In this document: in pieces, positions 17,394-26,453 of the stretch | How positions within the stretch are numbered: the first letter of the stretch is position 1 | Layout of the letters: the number at the start of each line of letters is the position of its first letter | NCBI GenBank assembly: GCA_000597885.1 | Contig: CP004371.1 | Span: 3,736,501 to 3,800,500 of the forward strand | From: Flammeovirgaceae bacterium 311 | GTDB lineage: Bacteria > Bacteroidota > Bacteroidia > Cytophagales > Cyclobacteriaceae | Length of the DNA stretch: 64,000 nucleotides | Direction of reading: 5' to 3' | The notes under the pieces: generated by a model | Told to the model about the DNA's origin: nothing | The model's input: the letters and a program-made list of their open reading frames with translations, nothing else | Database searches by the model: none | Position numbers and translations under genes: made by a program

Positions 17394-20300
17394 ATGGCGA
17401 AACGGGAAGATATAGAGGTAATCCGCAACATAAGGCGCTACAAGCGCAAATATTATACAAACTTATTGCTTCGCGGCCTTATCTGGACGCTGGCATGCCT
17501 GTTGGGTGTATTTTTGGTACTGGCCTTTGCAGAATACCTGGCCCATTTCAGCAGTCGTGTACGTACCCTTCTGTTCTTTGGCTTTAGCGGCCTGGCACTT
17601 GTTATCTTATATGTGTGGGTACTACGGCCACTTGGCTTTCTGTTTTCTATCACAAAACCCCTTACCGACGAGGAAGCCGCACAGCGCATTGGTGCCTATT
17701 TTCCCGAGGTGCGCGATAAACTCCTGAACGTACTGCAGCTGCAGCAGCTGGCCATCAGCAATCCTTTGGCCGCTGCGGGTGTTCGCCAGAAATCTGCCGA
17801 AATTTCTACTGTGCATTTCGATGCTGCCGTAGACTATAGCAGCAACAGGCAATACCTCAGGTACCTGCTGCCACCCCTGGCACTCTTACTGCTGGCCGCT
17901 TTCTTTTTGCCCGAGCTTATTACCGACAGCACCAAACGCCTGGTGAGCTATCAGCAGGAGTTCAAGCCTGTAGCTCCCTTCCAGTTTCAGCTGCTGAATG
18001 ATGATATGCAGGCTTTCCGTAACGAAGATTTTACCCTTAAGCTGCAGTTTGCCGGTTCTACAGTACCACAAACAGCTTATATGGTAACAGCAGAAGGGCG
18101 CAGGATTAAAATGCAGCGCGAAGGCAACTACTTCAGCCATACCTTTCCAAAAGTACAGGAAGCCAAAAGTTTCCATTTCGAAGCGGCAGGCTTTGAGAGC
18201 GATGATTACACCATAGCCCTGGCGGAACGTCCGGATCTGAAAGGCTTCAGGGTAAAGCTGCAGTACCCTCAGTACCTGGGTAAGGATCCTGCCGTACTCG
18301 ATAATACCGGCAGTTTTCAGGTGCCGGAAGGAACACAGGTACAATGGCAGTTTTTTACAGCTGCTACCGACAGCCTGCGTCTGCGTTTTTCACAAGATAG
18401 TATTTCCCTGAAAGGAGCACCCGGCCGGGAGCAGCAACTGCTGTTTTCTAAAACCATGCTGGCCTCGCAGTCGTACCAGGTAGAGCTTAAAAACCGCTGG
18501 AGCCAGAACAAAGAAGCCATAGAATACCAGCTGGAAGTGATTCCAGACAGGCACCCGCAGGTAAGTCTGAACAGATTCAGCGATACCCTGCTGTACAATT
18601 ACGTGATCCTGGCAGGCAATGTCTCCGACGATTATGGCTTAAGCCGCCTGCAGGTACATTACCGCCTAAGCAAGGGCAACAAGGAAGAGGGTCGTTATAA
18701 AACTATTTCACTGCCCCTGCAGCGGAGTAACCTAAGCCAAACCTACTACTACCGCTGGCAGCTCGATAGCCTGGGTATTGCTGCCGGCGACAGGCTGGAA
18801 TACTTTGTACAGGTCTGGGACAATGATGGCGTAAATGGTGCTAAAGCCTCCCGTACGGGTGTTTATATGCTAAAGCTGCCAGATGCAAAAGAGGTAGAAG
18901 AGCAAATTAGCAAAGCAGAGCAGCAAACCCAAAACCAGCTGGATGAAAACCTGAAACAGGCCAGGCAGCTTAAAGATCAGCTGAAGAAGGCAGAAGAGCG
19001 CATGCGCGGCAAAAATCAGCTGAATTACCAGGACGAGAAAGTGCTGCAGGATCTGGTAGAGGAACGTCGTAAGCTGGAGGAAGCCGTGAAGAAACTGCAG
19101 GAGCAGCAGGAAATGCTGAATGAGCAGAAAAAAAGATTCGATCAGCAGCAGGACGAGAAGATAGCCGAAAAGGCTGAGCAGCTGCGCCAGCTTATGGATG
19201 AGCTGCTGGATGAAGAAACTAAAAAGCTTTACGAAGAGCTGCAGAAGCTACTGGAAGAAAAGAGCAATCCCGATGACTTACGCAATGTTCTTGAAAAGCT
19301 AAACCGCAAGGAAAACAACCTGGAAAAAGAGCTTGAGCGAACCCTGGAGCTTTTTAAGCGCATGAAGTTCGAGGACAAACTGGAGAAAAACATTGATAAG
19401 CTCGAAGAAATGAGCCAGGAACAGGAGGAACTCTCCAAGCAGAGCGAAGAAAAAAATGCAGATTCTGAAGAGCTGAAGCAAAAGCAGCAGGAGCTGAATG
19501 AGGAGTTTAAGGAACTGGAGCAGGAAATGCAGGAGATGCAAAAACTTAACCAGGACCTGAAGAATCCGAACAGCATGGAAGATACCAATCAGGAGCAGCA
19601 GGAGATTAAGAAACAGCAGGAACAGAGCGAGCAGATGCTGGAGGAAGCTAAGCCTAAGAAAGCCAGCAAGCCACAGCAGAAAGCTGCAGAACAGATGCGC
19701 CAGATGCAGCAGAAGATGAAACAAATGCAGGGCGGCATGGAAATGGAGTCCCTTCAGGAGAATCTGGACCACCTGCGTGATATTGTGGACAACCTTGTTA
19801 AACTTTCTTTCGACCAGGAAGCTTTAATGAAGGAGTTCAGAGAAGTAAACCAGAGCGACCCACGTTTTGTGGAGCTGGGGCAAAAGCAGCTAAAGTTTAA
19901 AGACGATGCTGTTATTATGGAAGACAGTCTTCGTTCTTTGGCCGAGCGTGTGTTTCAAATCCGCAGTTTTGTTACCCGAGAAGTGGATAACATGAACCGT
20001 TACATGGAAGAAAGCGTAGAAGCTATAAAAGAACGTAAAAAGGGTGTTGCCGCAGGAAAGCAACAATTTGCCATGACTTCCATGAACAATTTGGCCCTTT
20101 TACTAGATGATATCTTACAGCAAATGCAACAGCAAATGGCCGATGCCATGGGCAATCCTCAAAAGGGTCAGCAAAAAGGGCAGAAACCCACGCTGGGGCA
20201 AATGCAGCAGCAACTCAACGAAAGGATCAGTGAGTTGAAAAAAGGAGGCAAAAGCGGTCGCGAGCTAAGCGAAGAACTGGCACGCATGGCTGCAGAGCAG

Positions 20301-20684
20301 GAGCGAATACGTGAAGCATTGAAAGAAATGCAGGAGAAATTTGGTAAAGATGGTAAATTGCCGGGAGGTGAAGGTTTGCAGAAAATGATGGAACAAACCG
20401 AAACAGAATTGGTGAATAAAAAATTATCTCGCGAACTTGTGGAGCGCCAGCAGGAGATCCAGACAAGATTACTCGAAGCTGAAAAGGCCATGCTGGAACG
20501 CGAGCTTGATGAAGAACGTAAAGGAGAAACAGCCAAAGATTACAATAAACAAGCTCCTAAAGCACTAGAGGAGTATTTAAAACAAAAAGAAAGGGAAATT
20601 GAGCTGATCAGGTCTGTACCACCAAAGCTTAACCCTTTTTACAAGGATGAAATTAATAATTATTTTAAGAGATTAGAGCAATAA
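17394..20684 (+). CDS. DUF4175 family membrane protein with very long coiled coil
   Basis: 1096 residues from ATG 17394, with an unusually good ribosome binding site (AAGGAGCGGG) 5 bp upstream. Hydrophobic segments at about 28-50, 59-82 and 158-178 anchor the N-terminus; residues 180-500 are a beta-rich, probably periplasmic part; residues 505-1090 are almost continuous Gln/Glu/Lys-rich heptads (LEEAVKKLQEQQEMLNEQKK is typical). This matches the DUF4175 family of Bacteroidota and Alphaproteobacteria, whose function is unknown. It ends 15 bp before a HATPase gene and then ybeY and mnmG, an arrangement I associate with Bacteroidota genomes. A structural or envelope role is a guess. Confidence 0.85.
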   Translation: MAKREDIEVIRNIRRYKRKYYTNLLLRGLIWTLACLLGVFLVLAFAEYLAHFSSRVRTLLFFGFSGLALVILYVWVLRPLGFLFSITKPLTDEEAAQRIGAYFPEVRDKLLNVLQLQQLAISNPLAAAGVRQKSAEISTVHFDAAVDYSSNRQYLRYLLPPLALLLLAAFFLPELITDSTKRLVSYQQEFKPVAPFQFQLLNDDMQAFRNEDFTLKLQFAGSTVPQTAYMVTAEGRRIKMQREGNYFSHTFPKVQEAKSFHFEAAGFESDDYTIALAERPDLKGFRVKLQYPQYLGKDPAVLDNTGSFQVPEGTQVQWQFFTAATDSLRLRFSQDSISLKGAPGREQQLLFSKTMLASQSYQVELKNRWSQNKEAIEYQLEVIPDRHPQVSLNRFSDTLLYNYVILAGNVSDDYGLSRLQVHYRLSKGNKEEGRYKTISLPLQRSNLSQTYYYRWQLDSLGIAAGDRLEYFVQVWDNDGVNGAKASRTGVYMLKLPDAKEVEEQISKAEQQTQNQLDENLKQARQLKDQLKKAEERMRGKNQLNYQDEKVLQDLVEERRKLEEAVKKLQEQQEMLNEQKKRFDQQQDEKIAEKAEQLRQLMDELLDEETKKLYEELQKLLEEKSNPDDLRNVLEKLNRKENNLEKELERTLELFKRMKFEDKLEKNIDKLEEMSQEQEELSKQSEEKNADSEELKQKQQELNEEFKELEQEMQEMQKLNQDLKNPNSMEDTNQEQQEIKKQQEQSEQMLEEAKPKKASKPQQKAAEQMRQMQQKMKQMQGGMEMESLQENLDHLRDIVDNLVKLSFDQEALMKEFREVNQSDPRFVELGQKQLKFKDDAVIMEDSLRSLAERVFQIRSFVTREVDNMNRYMEESVEAIKERKKGVAAGKQQFAMTSMNNLALLLDDILQQMQQQMADAMGNPQKGQQKGQKPTLGQMQQQLNERISELKKGGKSGRELSEELARMAAEQERIREALKEMQEKFGKDGKLPGGEGLQKMMEQTETELVNKKLSRELVERQQEIQTRLLEAEKAMLERELDEERKGETAKDYNKQAPKALEEYLKQKEREIELIRSVPPKLNPFYKDEINNYFKRLEQ

Positions 20685-20699
20685 CTTTTTAGGACGGGT

Positions 20700-21104
20700 A
20701 TGATCAATACTATAAAAATTGAGATTCCTTCTCTCATTGAAAATATCAGGATGATTGAGAGCTTCATTGACAATGCAAAGGAGGAGTTTCAGTTAGACGA
20801 TGGTCTGTATGGGAATATTATGATTGCTGTTACAGAATCAGTGAACAATGCTATTCGCCACGGGAACAGAATGGATCCGAGCAAGAACGTTAAGCTTACG
20901 CTTTATTTGCGGGAAGACAACATTCAATTTGAGATAGAAGATGAAGGGGAGGGGTTTGATTATGAAAATCTGCCTGATCCGACTGCTCCAGAGAATATTG
21001 AAAAGCCTGGTGGCAGAGGCATCTTCCTGATGAAGCACCTTGCAGATGAGGTTAATTTTAAAAACAAAGGCCGCCTGGTAGAGCTTTGTTTTTACCTGAA
21101 TTAA
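20700..21104 (+). CDS. HATPase-domain protein, anti-sigma regulatory factor (RsbW/SpoIIAB) type
   Basis: 134 residues from ATG 20700. The GHKL ATP-binding boxes are present: N box VTESVNNAIRHGN (residues about 45-57), G1 box DEGEGFDYENLPDP (81-94) and G2 box GGRGIFLMKHLADEV (102-116). Stand-alone proteins of this size act as serine kinases of anti-anti-sigma factors or similar switches. No STAS-domain partner lies nearby. The gene is 15 bp after DUF4175 and ends 1 bp before the ybeY start, so the three are very likely one operon. Confidence 0.88.
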   Translation: MINTIKIEIPSLIENIRMIESFIDNAKEEFQLDDGLYGNIMIAVTESVNNAIRHGNRMDPSKNVKLTLYLREDNIQFEIEDEGEGFDYENLPDPTAPENIEKPGGRGIFLMKHLADEVNFKNKGRLVELCFYLN

Positions 21105-21105
21105 T

Positions 21106-21543
21106 ATGCCTGCAATCAATTTTTTTGAGGAGGATATTGATTATAAATTGCCTCAAAAAACTAAAATAAGGAGCTGGATAAAAAATGTAGTTAAAAATGA
21201 AGGCGCAAGTATCGCCGAAGTAAACTACATTTTTTGCTCTGATCCCTACCTGAAACAGGTAAATATAGATTACCTGCAACACGATTATTTTACTGATATC
21301 ATCACCTTTGATAATAGTGAGGAAGAAGGAATTTTAGAAGGAGACATCTTCATCAGCATAGATAGAATCAAGGAGAATAGTGAAGACTATTCTAATTCCT
21401 TCAATCAGGAATTGCGCCGTGTAATTGTTCACGGCGTTTTACATTTAATAGGATATAGAGATAAATCTGAAACTGAGCAAGCACAAATGCGACAGAAAGA
21501 AGATCAGTATTTATCTTTGTACACATCTCTGAACCAAAGCTAA
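21106..21543 (+). CDS. ybeY: Endoribonuclease YbeY, rRNA maturation
   Basis: 145 residues from ATG 21106, one base after the stop of the HATPase gene. The family motif is HGVLHLIGYRDKSE (residues 109-122). Two of the three metal ligands are H109 and H113; the position of the third, His in E. coli (GYDH), is D119 here. The strand LPQKTKIRSWI and DIITFDNSEEEGILEGDIFI (residues 64-83) are typical. It acts in 16S rRNA 3'-end maturation and ribosome quality control. The Asp ligand is probably a lineage feature, not a defect. The stop is followed by the parS-bearing gap before mnmG. Confidence 0.93.
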   Translation: MPAINFFEEDIDYKLPQKTKIRSWIKNVVKNEGASIAEVNYIFCSDPYLKQVNIDYLQHDYFTDIITFDNSEEEGILEGDIFISIDRIKENSEDYSNSFNQELRRVIVHGVLHLIGYRDKSETEQAQMRQKEDQYLSLYTSLNQS

Positions 21544-21573
21544 TTTTCTTTTGTAAGTGTTTTATACCATACG

Positions 21574-21589
21574 CGTTCCACGTGGAACT
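21574..21589. promoter_or_regulatory. Candidate parS site 1 upstream of mnmG
   Basis: CGTTCCACGTGGAACT contains the perfect 14-bp palindrome GTTCCACGTGGAAC at 21575-21588, the ParB-binding core (general form TGTTnCACGTGnAACA). It lies in the non-coding gap, 76 bp before mnmG. Confidence 0.75.
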
Positions 21590-21627
21590 GTGGCAGCTGT
21601 ATAGAAAACCAAAATCTTTGCTGCTTA

Positions 21628-21643
21628 AGTTTCACGTGGAACA
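21628..21643. promoter_or_regulatory. Candidate parS site 2 upstream of mnmG
   Basis: AGTTTCACGTGGAACA differs from the B. subtilis consensus TGTTTCACGTGAAACA at two positions. It is 54 bp from site 1, start to start, and 22 bp before the mnmG start codon. Two near-consensus parS in one 121-bp gap are unlikely by chance. Confidence 0.78.
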
Positions 21644-21664
21644 TCTAGAATAGAAAAACAATTT

Positions 21665-23527
21665 ATGTTTCCGGAATACGATGTAATAGTAGTGGGTGGT
21701 GGCCATGCAGGTTGTGAAGCTGCGCATGCTGCTGCTAAAATGGGATCGAAGGTACTGCTGGTTACCATGAATATGCAGACCATTGCTCAAATGTCTTGTA
21801 ACCCTGCAATGGGTGGTGTAGCCAAGGGGCAAATTGTCCGTGAGATAGATGCATTAGGAGGTATGTCGGGTATTATATCAGATAAATCTACGGTGCAGTT
21901 CCGGATGCTGAACAGATCTAAAGGCCCGGCCATGTGGAGTCCGCGTACACAAAATGACCGCATGCGCTTTGCAGAAGAATGGCGCCTGGCACTGGAGCAA
22001 AATCCTAATATAGACCTGTGGCAGGAAATGGCTAAAGGTATTGTGGTAAAAGACGGTAGGGTGGTAGGTGTAAAAACTGCACTTGGTATAGAAATACCTA
22101 CCAAAGCAGTGGTGCTCACAAACGGTACTTTCCTGAACGGACTTATCCATATAGGGGAGAAGCAGTTTGGTGGTGGCAGGAGCGGCGAAAAAGCAGCCTC
22201 TGGTATTACAGAACAGCTGGTAGAATTAGGCTTTGAAGCAGGCAGAATGAAAACTGGCACACCGCCAAGGGTAGACGGCCGTACCCTTAACTATGCCCTG
22301 ATGGAAGAGCAAAGGGGAGATGAAAACCCCGGCAGCTTCTCCTATATGACAAATGCTCCTGTACAAAAGCAGCTGCCCTGCTACATTACCTATACCAATG
22401 AAGAGGTACATGCTACCTTACAAACTGGTTTTGATCGTTCTCCTATGTTCAACGGACGCATCAAAGGGCTGGGTCCGCGCTATTGCCCTTCTATAGAAGA
22501 TAAAATAAACCGATTTGCCGAGCGGGAGCGTCACCAGATATTTGTAGAGCCTGAAGGCTGGAATACTGTTGAAATATATGTAAATGGTTTTTCGACCTCC
22601 CTGCCAGAAGATGTGCAGTACAAGGCTTTAAGAAAAATAACAGGCTTTGAGAATGCAAAAATGTTCAGGCCCGGCTATGCCATTGAATACGATTACTTCC
22701 CACCAACGCAACTTCAGCTCACCCTGGAGACCAGGCTGGTAGAAAACCTGTTTTTTGCCGGGCAGATTAACGGAACCACAGGTTACGAAGAAGCAGCCTG
22801 CCAGGGGCTGATTGCTGGTATTAATGCTCATAATAAGGTGCATGAAAAGGAAGCCTTTATTCCAAAACGTTCCGATGCCTATATTGGCGTACTGATTGAT
22901 GACCTGGTGAACAAGGGCACAGATGAGCCATATCGCATGTTTACCTCCCGGGCAGAGTTCCGCATCTTGTTAAGGCAGGATAATGCAGACCTGCGCCTGA
23001 CAGAAACGGGCCATCGCCTGGGCCTGGCATCAGATGAGCGTTTAGAGCGTGTGCTTGATAAGAAAAATGATCTGCAAAAGGTACTGAACGATCTGAAACA
23101 GAAAAAAGTAGCTCCTGAATTGGCAAACGCCGGTTTGGAAGGTTTCAATACGGCAGCACTGAAAGAAACAACAAGTGCATTGCAGCTGCTTCGCCGTCCA
23201 CAGATTGGGATTGGTGAGCTAAAAAAACTCGATGCTGATTTGGCCAATTACCTGAACCGTTACCCGGATGAAGTACTGGAGCAGGCTGAAATTCAGATTA
23301 AGTATGAAACATATATTGATAAAGAGCAAAAGCTTGCAGAACGGATGGAAGGCATGGAAAACCATATTATTCCGCAAAGCTTCGATTACAATAAAATTGT
23401 AGCCCTATCAGCAGAAGCCAAACAGAAACTCAATAAACAAAGGCCGGCTACCATTGGTCAGGCCAGCCGGATCAGCGGCGTATCGCCAGCCGATATTTCA
23501 GTTCTTACCATTTATATGGGAAAATAA
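21665..23527 (+). CDS. mnmG: tRNA uridine-5-carboxymethylaminomethyl(34) synthesis enzyme MnmG (GidA)
   Basis: 620 residues from ATG 21665, the usual length. The FAD-binding Rossmann motif VVGGGHAGCEAAHAAAKMG lies at residues 9-27, CNPAMGGVAKGQ at 45-56, the GidA signature GPRYCPSIEDKI near residues 273-284 and the second signature AGQINGTTGYEEAACQG at about 363-379. With MnmE it installs the cmnm5 group at U34 of certain tRNAs, using FAD and NADH. In many bacteria gidA lies near the replication origin; here it follows two parS sites, in keeping with that. It starts the block mnmG - methyltransferase - Ig-like lipoprotein, with gaps of 5 bp and a 4-bp overlap. Confidence 0.97.
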   Translation: MFPEYDVIVVGGGHAGCEAAHAAAKMGSKVLLVTMNMQTIAQMSCNPAMGGVAKGQIVREIDALGGMSGIISDKSTVQFRMLNRSKGPAMWSPRTQNDRMRFAEEWRLALEQNPNIDLWQEMAKGIVVKDGRVVGVKTALGIEIPTKAVVLTNGTFLNGLIHIGEKQFGGGRSGEKAASGITEQLVELGFEAGRMKTGTPPRVDGRTLNYALMEEQRGDENPGSFSYMTNAPVQKQLPCYITYTNEEVHATLQTGFDRSPMFNGRIKGLGPRYCPSIEDKINRFAERERHQIFVEPEGWNTVEIYVNGFSTSLPEDVQYKALRKITGFENAKMFRPGYAIEYDYFPPTQLQLTLETRLVENLFFAGQINGTTGYEEAACQGLIAGINAHNKVHEKEAFIPKRSDAYIGVLIDDLVNKGTDEPYRMFTSRAEFRILLRQDNADLRLTETGHRLGLASDERLERVLDKKNDLQKVLNDLKQKKVAPELANAGLEGFNTAALKETTSALQLLRRPQIGIGELKKLDADLANYLNRYPDEVLEQAEIQIKYETYIDKEQKLAERMEGMENHIIPQSFDYNKIVALSAEAKQKLNKQRPATIGQASRISGVSPADISVLTIYMGK

Positions 23528-23532
23528 TCAAT

Positions 23533-24417
23533 ATGCATCAGGAACTACAGCACTGCCCGCTCTGTCACAGCGGGCAGTTCCGTTTGTTTATTACTTGTAA
23601 AGACTATAACGTAAGTGGCGAAAAATTTGGCATACAGCAATGCCAGAACTGCGATTTACTGTTTACAAACCCCAGGCCTGCAGAAACAGAACTTGGCAGT
23701 TATTATGATTCTGACACCTATGTATCGCACACCAACAAGGGCAATACCCTCATTAACCGCGCCTACAAGCTGGTAAGAAGGTTTACCCTGCGACAAAAAA
23801 CTGCGCTTGTAGAAAAGTGGAGCCTTTCCGGTGAACTGTTGGACATAGGCTGCGGCACCGGGCATTTTCTGCAGGCTGCAAAAGAAAAAGGATGGAAGGT
23901 AGAGGGGGTGGAAATAAATGATGGTGCCCGTACACAGGCCGAGGCTGCTTTAGAGCAGGAGCTGTACAAACATTTAACTGAAATTCCGCTCACCAGAAGA
24001 TTTCAGGCAATAAGTATGTGGCATGTGCTGGAACATGTATACGATTTAGGGCAGACTTTAACGTTATTAAAAGACCTGCTGCATAAGCAGGGTAGTTTGC
24101 TGATTGCAGTGCCAAATCCTCAAAGTTATGATGCACAGGTATATGGTAGTGCATGGGCTGCCTGGGATGTACCCCGCCACCTGTACCACTTTAGCCAGGA
24201 GGTTATGCATAAACTGGCCAGAAAACACGGTTTTACCATAAAAGCCATTAATCCCATGTATTTCGATGCTTTTTATGTGAGCATGTTAAGCGAGGAATAC
24301 AAAAAAGGCAGCAAAGCTTATGGAAATGCAGTTATTACAGGAATGCGCAGCAACCTTTGGGCTAAAAACCACAACAATCAATTTTCAAGTTTAATCTATA
24401 TTCTTCAACACGCATGA
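23533..24417 (+). CDS. Class I SAM methyltransferase with N-terminal zinc-ribbon
   Basis: 294 residues from ATG 23533, 5 bp after mnmG. The N-terminus has two knuckles, CPLC (residues 8-11) and CQNC (37-40), likely binding zinc. SAM motif I is LLDIGCGTGHFLQAAKEKGW (about residues 101-120), with acidic residue in VEGVEINDG and the post-motif SMWHVLEHVYD (about 160-170), the pattern of the Methyltransf_23 family. Proteins of this build methylate sugars or other small molecules; the target is not apparent. Its last codons overlap the next start by 4 bp (ATGA), so the two are translationally coupled. Confidence 0.88.
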   Translation: MHQELQHCPLCHSGQFRLFITCKDYNVSGEKFGIQQCQNCDLLFTNPRPAETELGSYYDSDTYVSHTNKGNTLINRAYKLVRRFTLRQKTALVEKWSLSGELLDIGCGTGHFLQAAKEKGWKVEGVEINDGARTQAEAALEQELYKHLTEIPLTRRFQAISMWHVLEHVYDLGQTLTLLKDLLHKQGSLLIAVPNPQSYDAQVYGSAWAAWDVPRHLYHFSQEVMHKLARKHGFTIKAINPMYFDAFYVSMLSEEYKKGSKAYGNAVITGMRSNLWAKNHNNQFSSLIYILQHA

Positions 24418-26105
24418 AGTTTTCTTCATTCATCCTGTACCTGTTCATGATAGTAAGCGGTGTTTGGTACATGGGCTCAGGTTGTGCCAATGTAGGAAGC
24501 CCTACCGGTGGCGACAGAGATACAATACCACCGCGCTTGATAAGCATTACGCCCGCACCAGGAACAATCAATTATAAGGAAAGAGTAATAAGTATGCAGT
24601 TTGATGAGCTGGTGACTCAAAAAAGTTTGCAGTCGCAGCTGATCATTACGCCCCGCACAGAGGTAAAGTATAAAACCAGGATCAATAAGAATATCGTTGA
24701 ACTTACTTTTGAAGAACCCTTTAGCGACAGCACCACTTATACTTTTAATTTCAGGGAGGGTATTGTGGATATCACAGAAGGAAATGTTGCCCCAAACCTC
24801 TATCTGGCATTCAGTACAGGAAGTTATCTGGATTCACTTATCATCAGTGGACAGGTGAGAGATGCTTTGACTGATAAAGCTGTAGAAGGTGCTACGGTTG
24901 TACTCTTCAACCCCAGAGATACTACAAATGTATTCACGGACAAGCCTGCCTACTTTAGCAGAACGGATAAAGACGGTAATTATGAACTAAGAAACCTTAA
25001 AAGGGGGCGCTACCTTGTCTATGGGTTTATGGATAATAATAAAAACCTAACGCTTCAAACCAAGAGTGAGCGCTATGGTTACTGGCCGGATACGCTACAA
25101 CTTACCGCTTCTCAGGATTCTGTGAATATCCGGCTGTTTAACGTTACTGCAGATAAGCCCCAGGTAAATAGTGCAAGACCTGCGGGTAACTATTTTGAAG
25201 TTACCTTCAATAAACCAATGAACAGCTATCAGCTGCAGACAGAAGGTAACATAGAGGTGAGCAGTAACTTTATCGAGAAAAATAAAAAGCTGAGAATTTA
25301 TCCGGTACCCATACAGGATAGCCTTAGGGCTATGATTACCGCAACCGACTCTTTACAGCAGATGGTTAGTGATACATTTTACATACGATATGAACAAAGC
25401 AGGCGTGCAAAAACACCCTTTACCCTGGAATCTACAAAGCCTAGAAAAGGAACTTCCATTACAAAGAACCTGCAGCTAACACTACAATTCACAAAGCCTG
25501 TTGTAAGCCTGAGAACAGATAGTCTGCGCCTTATGTACGACAGCTTAAACTGGGAGACTGTAACAGCACAGGAAATTGAGTGGAATAACAGCCGTGATAA
25601 ATTAATGATCAGAAAAACCCTGTCTCCGCCTCAGCCTGCAGCACCTGCAATATCTACTGCAGAAACAGATCCGCAAAAGCTGGCCAGGGGAGGAGCGGGA
25701 AGCAGGGAACAACAAGTAGAATTAAGGATACCTAAGGGAACAATTTATAGCGTTGAATCAGATACCCTTGATAATCAGACACTTAACTATAGATTTGCTA
25801 CAGAAAGCCTTACAGGAATCATAAATGGAACCATAGTAACCACTGCCAGTGACTATATTGTACAGCTCGTAAAAGCTGGAAATTTTGAAGTAGTTGCAGA
25901 ACAAATCAATGCCAGGCAATATACTTTCAAGCTGGTAGAGCCCGGTGATTACCTCATCAGAGTAGTGGTAGACAGCAATGCAAACGGGAGATGGGATCCA
26001 GGAAATATCTACACATTAGCTCCACCGGAACCCGTATTTATCTATGATCAGCCTATTACAATTAAGGCAAACTGGGAGATCCAGAATCCGGAAATTTTGC
26101 TGTAA
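24414..26105 (+). CDS. Ig-like (SbsA/Big_5) domain lipoprotein
   Basis: 563 residues from ATG 24414. Signal peptide with Cys in GSGCANVGSPTGGDRDTIPP (residues 22-41); this post-Cys sequence is characteristic of a family widespread in Bacteroidota, in which a Big_5 Ig-like domain (about residues 38-140, ITPAPGTINYKERVISMQFD) follows directly. A carboxypeptidase-regulatory-like segment is seen at about 143-210 (VEGATVVLFNP, NYELRNLKRGRYLVYGF). Function unknown; probably an outer-membrane or surface lipoprotein. The gene ends at the AT-rich putative origin region. Confidence 0.85.
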   Translation: MKFSSFILYLFMIVSGVWYMGSGCANVGSPTGGDRDTIPPRLISITPAPGTINYKERVISMQFDELVTQKSLQSQLIITPRTEVKYKTRINKNIVELTFEEPFSDSTTYTFNFREGIVDITEGNVAPNLYLAFSTGSYLDSLIISGQVRDALTDKAVEGATVVLFNPRDTTNVFTDKPAYFSRTDKDGNYELRNLKRGRYLVYGFMDNNKNLTLQTKSERYGYWPDTLQLTASQDSVNIRLFNVTADKPQVNSARPAGNYFEVTFNKPMNSYQLQTEGNIEVSSNFIEKNKKLRIYPVPIQDSLRAMITATDSLQQMVSDTFYIRYEQSRRAKTPFTLESTKPRKGTSITKNLQLTLQFTKPVVSLRTDSLRLMYDSLNWETVTAQEIEWNNSRDKLMIRKTLSPPQPAAPAISTAETDPQKLARGGAGSREQQVELRIPKGTIYSVESDTLDNQTLNYRFATESLTGIINGTIVTTASDYIVQLVKAGNFEVVAEQINARQYTFKLVEPGDYLIRVVVDSNANGRWDPGNIYTLAPPEPVFIYDQPITIKANWEIQNPEILL

Positions 26106-26453
26106 AACCTGTGCATAACTTGTACATGGCTGTAGATAACCATGGTGCATAAGTCTGCAGCAGTGGGGGTGTGGGTATAAGTGCTAAGTTGTCCAGATTA
26201 TACACAGTCTGTTTCCACACAGCCATAGTTTATCAACAGCTCGAAAAGCTTCATGTGGAACTTTAGGTGGATATCGATAAGTAATTAAATATCAGAAACT
26301 TAAGAGCAGTTATTTAACCTATTAATTGAGATATCCACATCAGTGTAAGAGCAAAATTAAAAAAAAGAAGCAGTTATTAACCTTTTAACAGCTTAATAGA
26401 AACAATATATTTCTTAAATATTTATTTATTAATAAGTATTAGAGGGTGGAATT
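26106..26453. other. Candidate chromosomal replication origin (oriC): DnaA-box cluster and AT-rich tract
   Basis: The gap holds several 9-mers close to the DnaA box TTATCCACA (both strands): TGTGCATAA at 26110-26118 and TTATACACA at 26198-26206 fit TTATNCACA exactly; TGTAGATAA at 26131-26139, TTATCAACA at 26230-26238 and ATATCCACA at 26331-26339 have one mismatch; GGTGCATAA at 26144-26152, GTTTCCACA at 26211-26219 and GGTGGATAT at 26266-26274 have two. The right part, about 26370-26445, is almost pure A/T and could be the unwinding element. A degenerate parS-like GCTTCATGTGGAAC is at 26248-26261. No dnaA gene is adjacent, which is not unusual for Bacteroidota. Skew analysis was not possible here. 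Confidence 0.6.

Noticed and set aside
19229-19772. Minus-strand Leu/Ser-rich frames opposite the DUF4175 coiled coil
   Set aside because: They are the complement of Gln/Glu/Lys-rich repeats and look like membrane segments only for that reason.
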